This document shows positions 63,897 to 64,000 of a DNA stretch of 64,000 nucleotides, one piece after another. The notes below the pieces were generated by a model, which worked only from the letters and a program-made list of their open reading frames with translations, was not told where the DNA came from and did not search any database. The DNA is taken from assembly GCF_000212735.1 (NCBI RefSeq), contig NC_015510.1, positions 5,085,001-5,149,000 of the forward strand, given 5' to 3'. Every line of letters begins with the position of its first letter. Positions within the stretch are counted from its first letter, which is position 1. The DNA is from Haliscomenobacter hydrossis DSM 1100. GTDB lineage: Bacteria; Bacteroidota; Bacteroidia; Chitinophagales; Saprospiraceae. Position numbers and translations under genes: made by a program.

Positions 63897-64000
63897 TTAT
63901 TCCGTTTTTAAGGATTCTACTGGATTGACGATGGCCGCTTTGAACGCCTGATAACCAACAGTCAGGATGGCAATACCCAAGGCTGCCACTCCAGCCAATA
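63897..64000 (-). CDS. FtsX/MacB-type ABC transporter permease (4), C-terminal end only
   Basis: The last 34 codons of a gene running in from beyond the window: LAGVAALGIAILTVGYQAFK, then AAIVNPVESLKTE and a TAA stop (63899-63897). The sequence matches the C-termini of the three neighbouring permeases (last membrane span, then N-P-V-x-S-L-x-x-E). It shows that the tandem cluster continues to the right. Confidence 0.85.
   Translation of the reverse strand, partial: LAGVAALGIAILTVGYQAFKAAIVNPVESLKTE

Overview
The window comes from a Bacteroidota chromosome, most likely Saprospiria (a Haliscomenobacter-like filament former is my best guess, not proven). The evidence is type IX secretion (T9SS) C-terminal domains, SprB-type repeats, a PorV/PorQ-family barrel, a TonB receptor with a carboxypeptidase-regulatory head, Bacteroidota promoters of the TTTG / TAnnTTTG type, and tandem FtsX-like permeases.

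Region 1 (1-20.3 kb, + strand) encodes cell-surface and secreted proteins. It begins inside a giant SprB-repeat protein. A secreted 428-aa protein, a lipoprotein and a 993-aa polymorphic toxin follow. The toxin carries a Hint autoprocessing domain and a C-terminal WHH-type nuclease, and two paralogous SMI1/KNR4 (SUKH) immunity genes lie behind it. The nuclease tip and immunity genes are visibly AT-rich, as expected for an exchanged module. An Asp-box protein with a T9SS sorting domain, a fibronectin-III protein and a small T9SS cargo protein close the run.

Region 2 (20.3-38.7 kb) holds housekeeping and envelope genes: a broken Rpn-family nuclease, frr, rpmH, a TPR protein, a VanZ-like protein, and a TonB receptor / 1336-aa secreted protein / PorV-like trio. 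After these come a lipoprotein and a 5'-truncated phosphoesterase. A stress or defence-like patch follows, with a MazF/PemK toxin butted against an unrecognised 259-aa gene, and an M41-like HEASH protein.

Region 3 (38,821-48,680) is a compact integrative element of about 9.9 kb. It lies between 15-bp direct repeats, one of which is the 3' end of an intact tRNA-Thr(CGU) gene. All of its genes are on the - strand: a RadC-like protein, a tyrosine integrase, a membrane/coiled-coil protein, a VapE-type primase-helicase, small basic membrane proteins, an excisionase-like HTH protein and an arm-domain-like protein. I see no relaxase, conjugation, terminase, portal or capsid gene. Three features stand out: (i) a textbook -1 frameshift signal (G GGA AAC, 7-nt spacer, 10-bp GC stem) that would add a 115-aa basic tail to the membrane protein; (ii) two arrays of the palindrome TGATATCA spaced 44/55/55/44 bp and 44/55 bp, all multiples of 11 bp; (iii) an AAGTAAGTAACC iteron array beside the primase-helicase gene. 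Together they suggest an undescribed small episome or phage-satellite-like element.

Region 4 (48.7-64 kb, - strand) has a 164-bp palindromic MITE-like sequence, a CatA-family acetyltransferase, a TPM-domain membrane protein, moaE, an aspartoacylase-like / ATP-grasp-like overlapping pair, a small charged protein, a TlpA-like protein without its cysteines, and four tandem FtsX/MacB-type permeases, the last cut by the window edge. Several intergenic gaps carry perfect hairpins.
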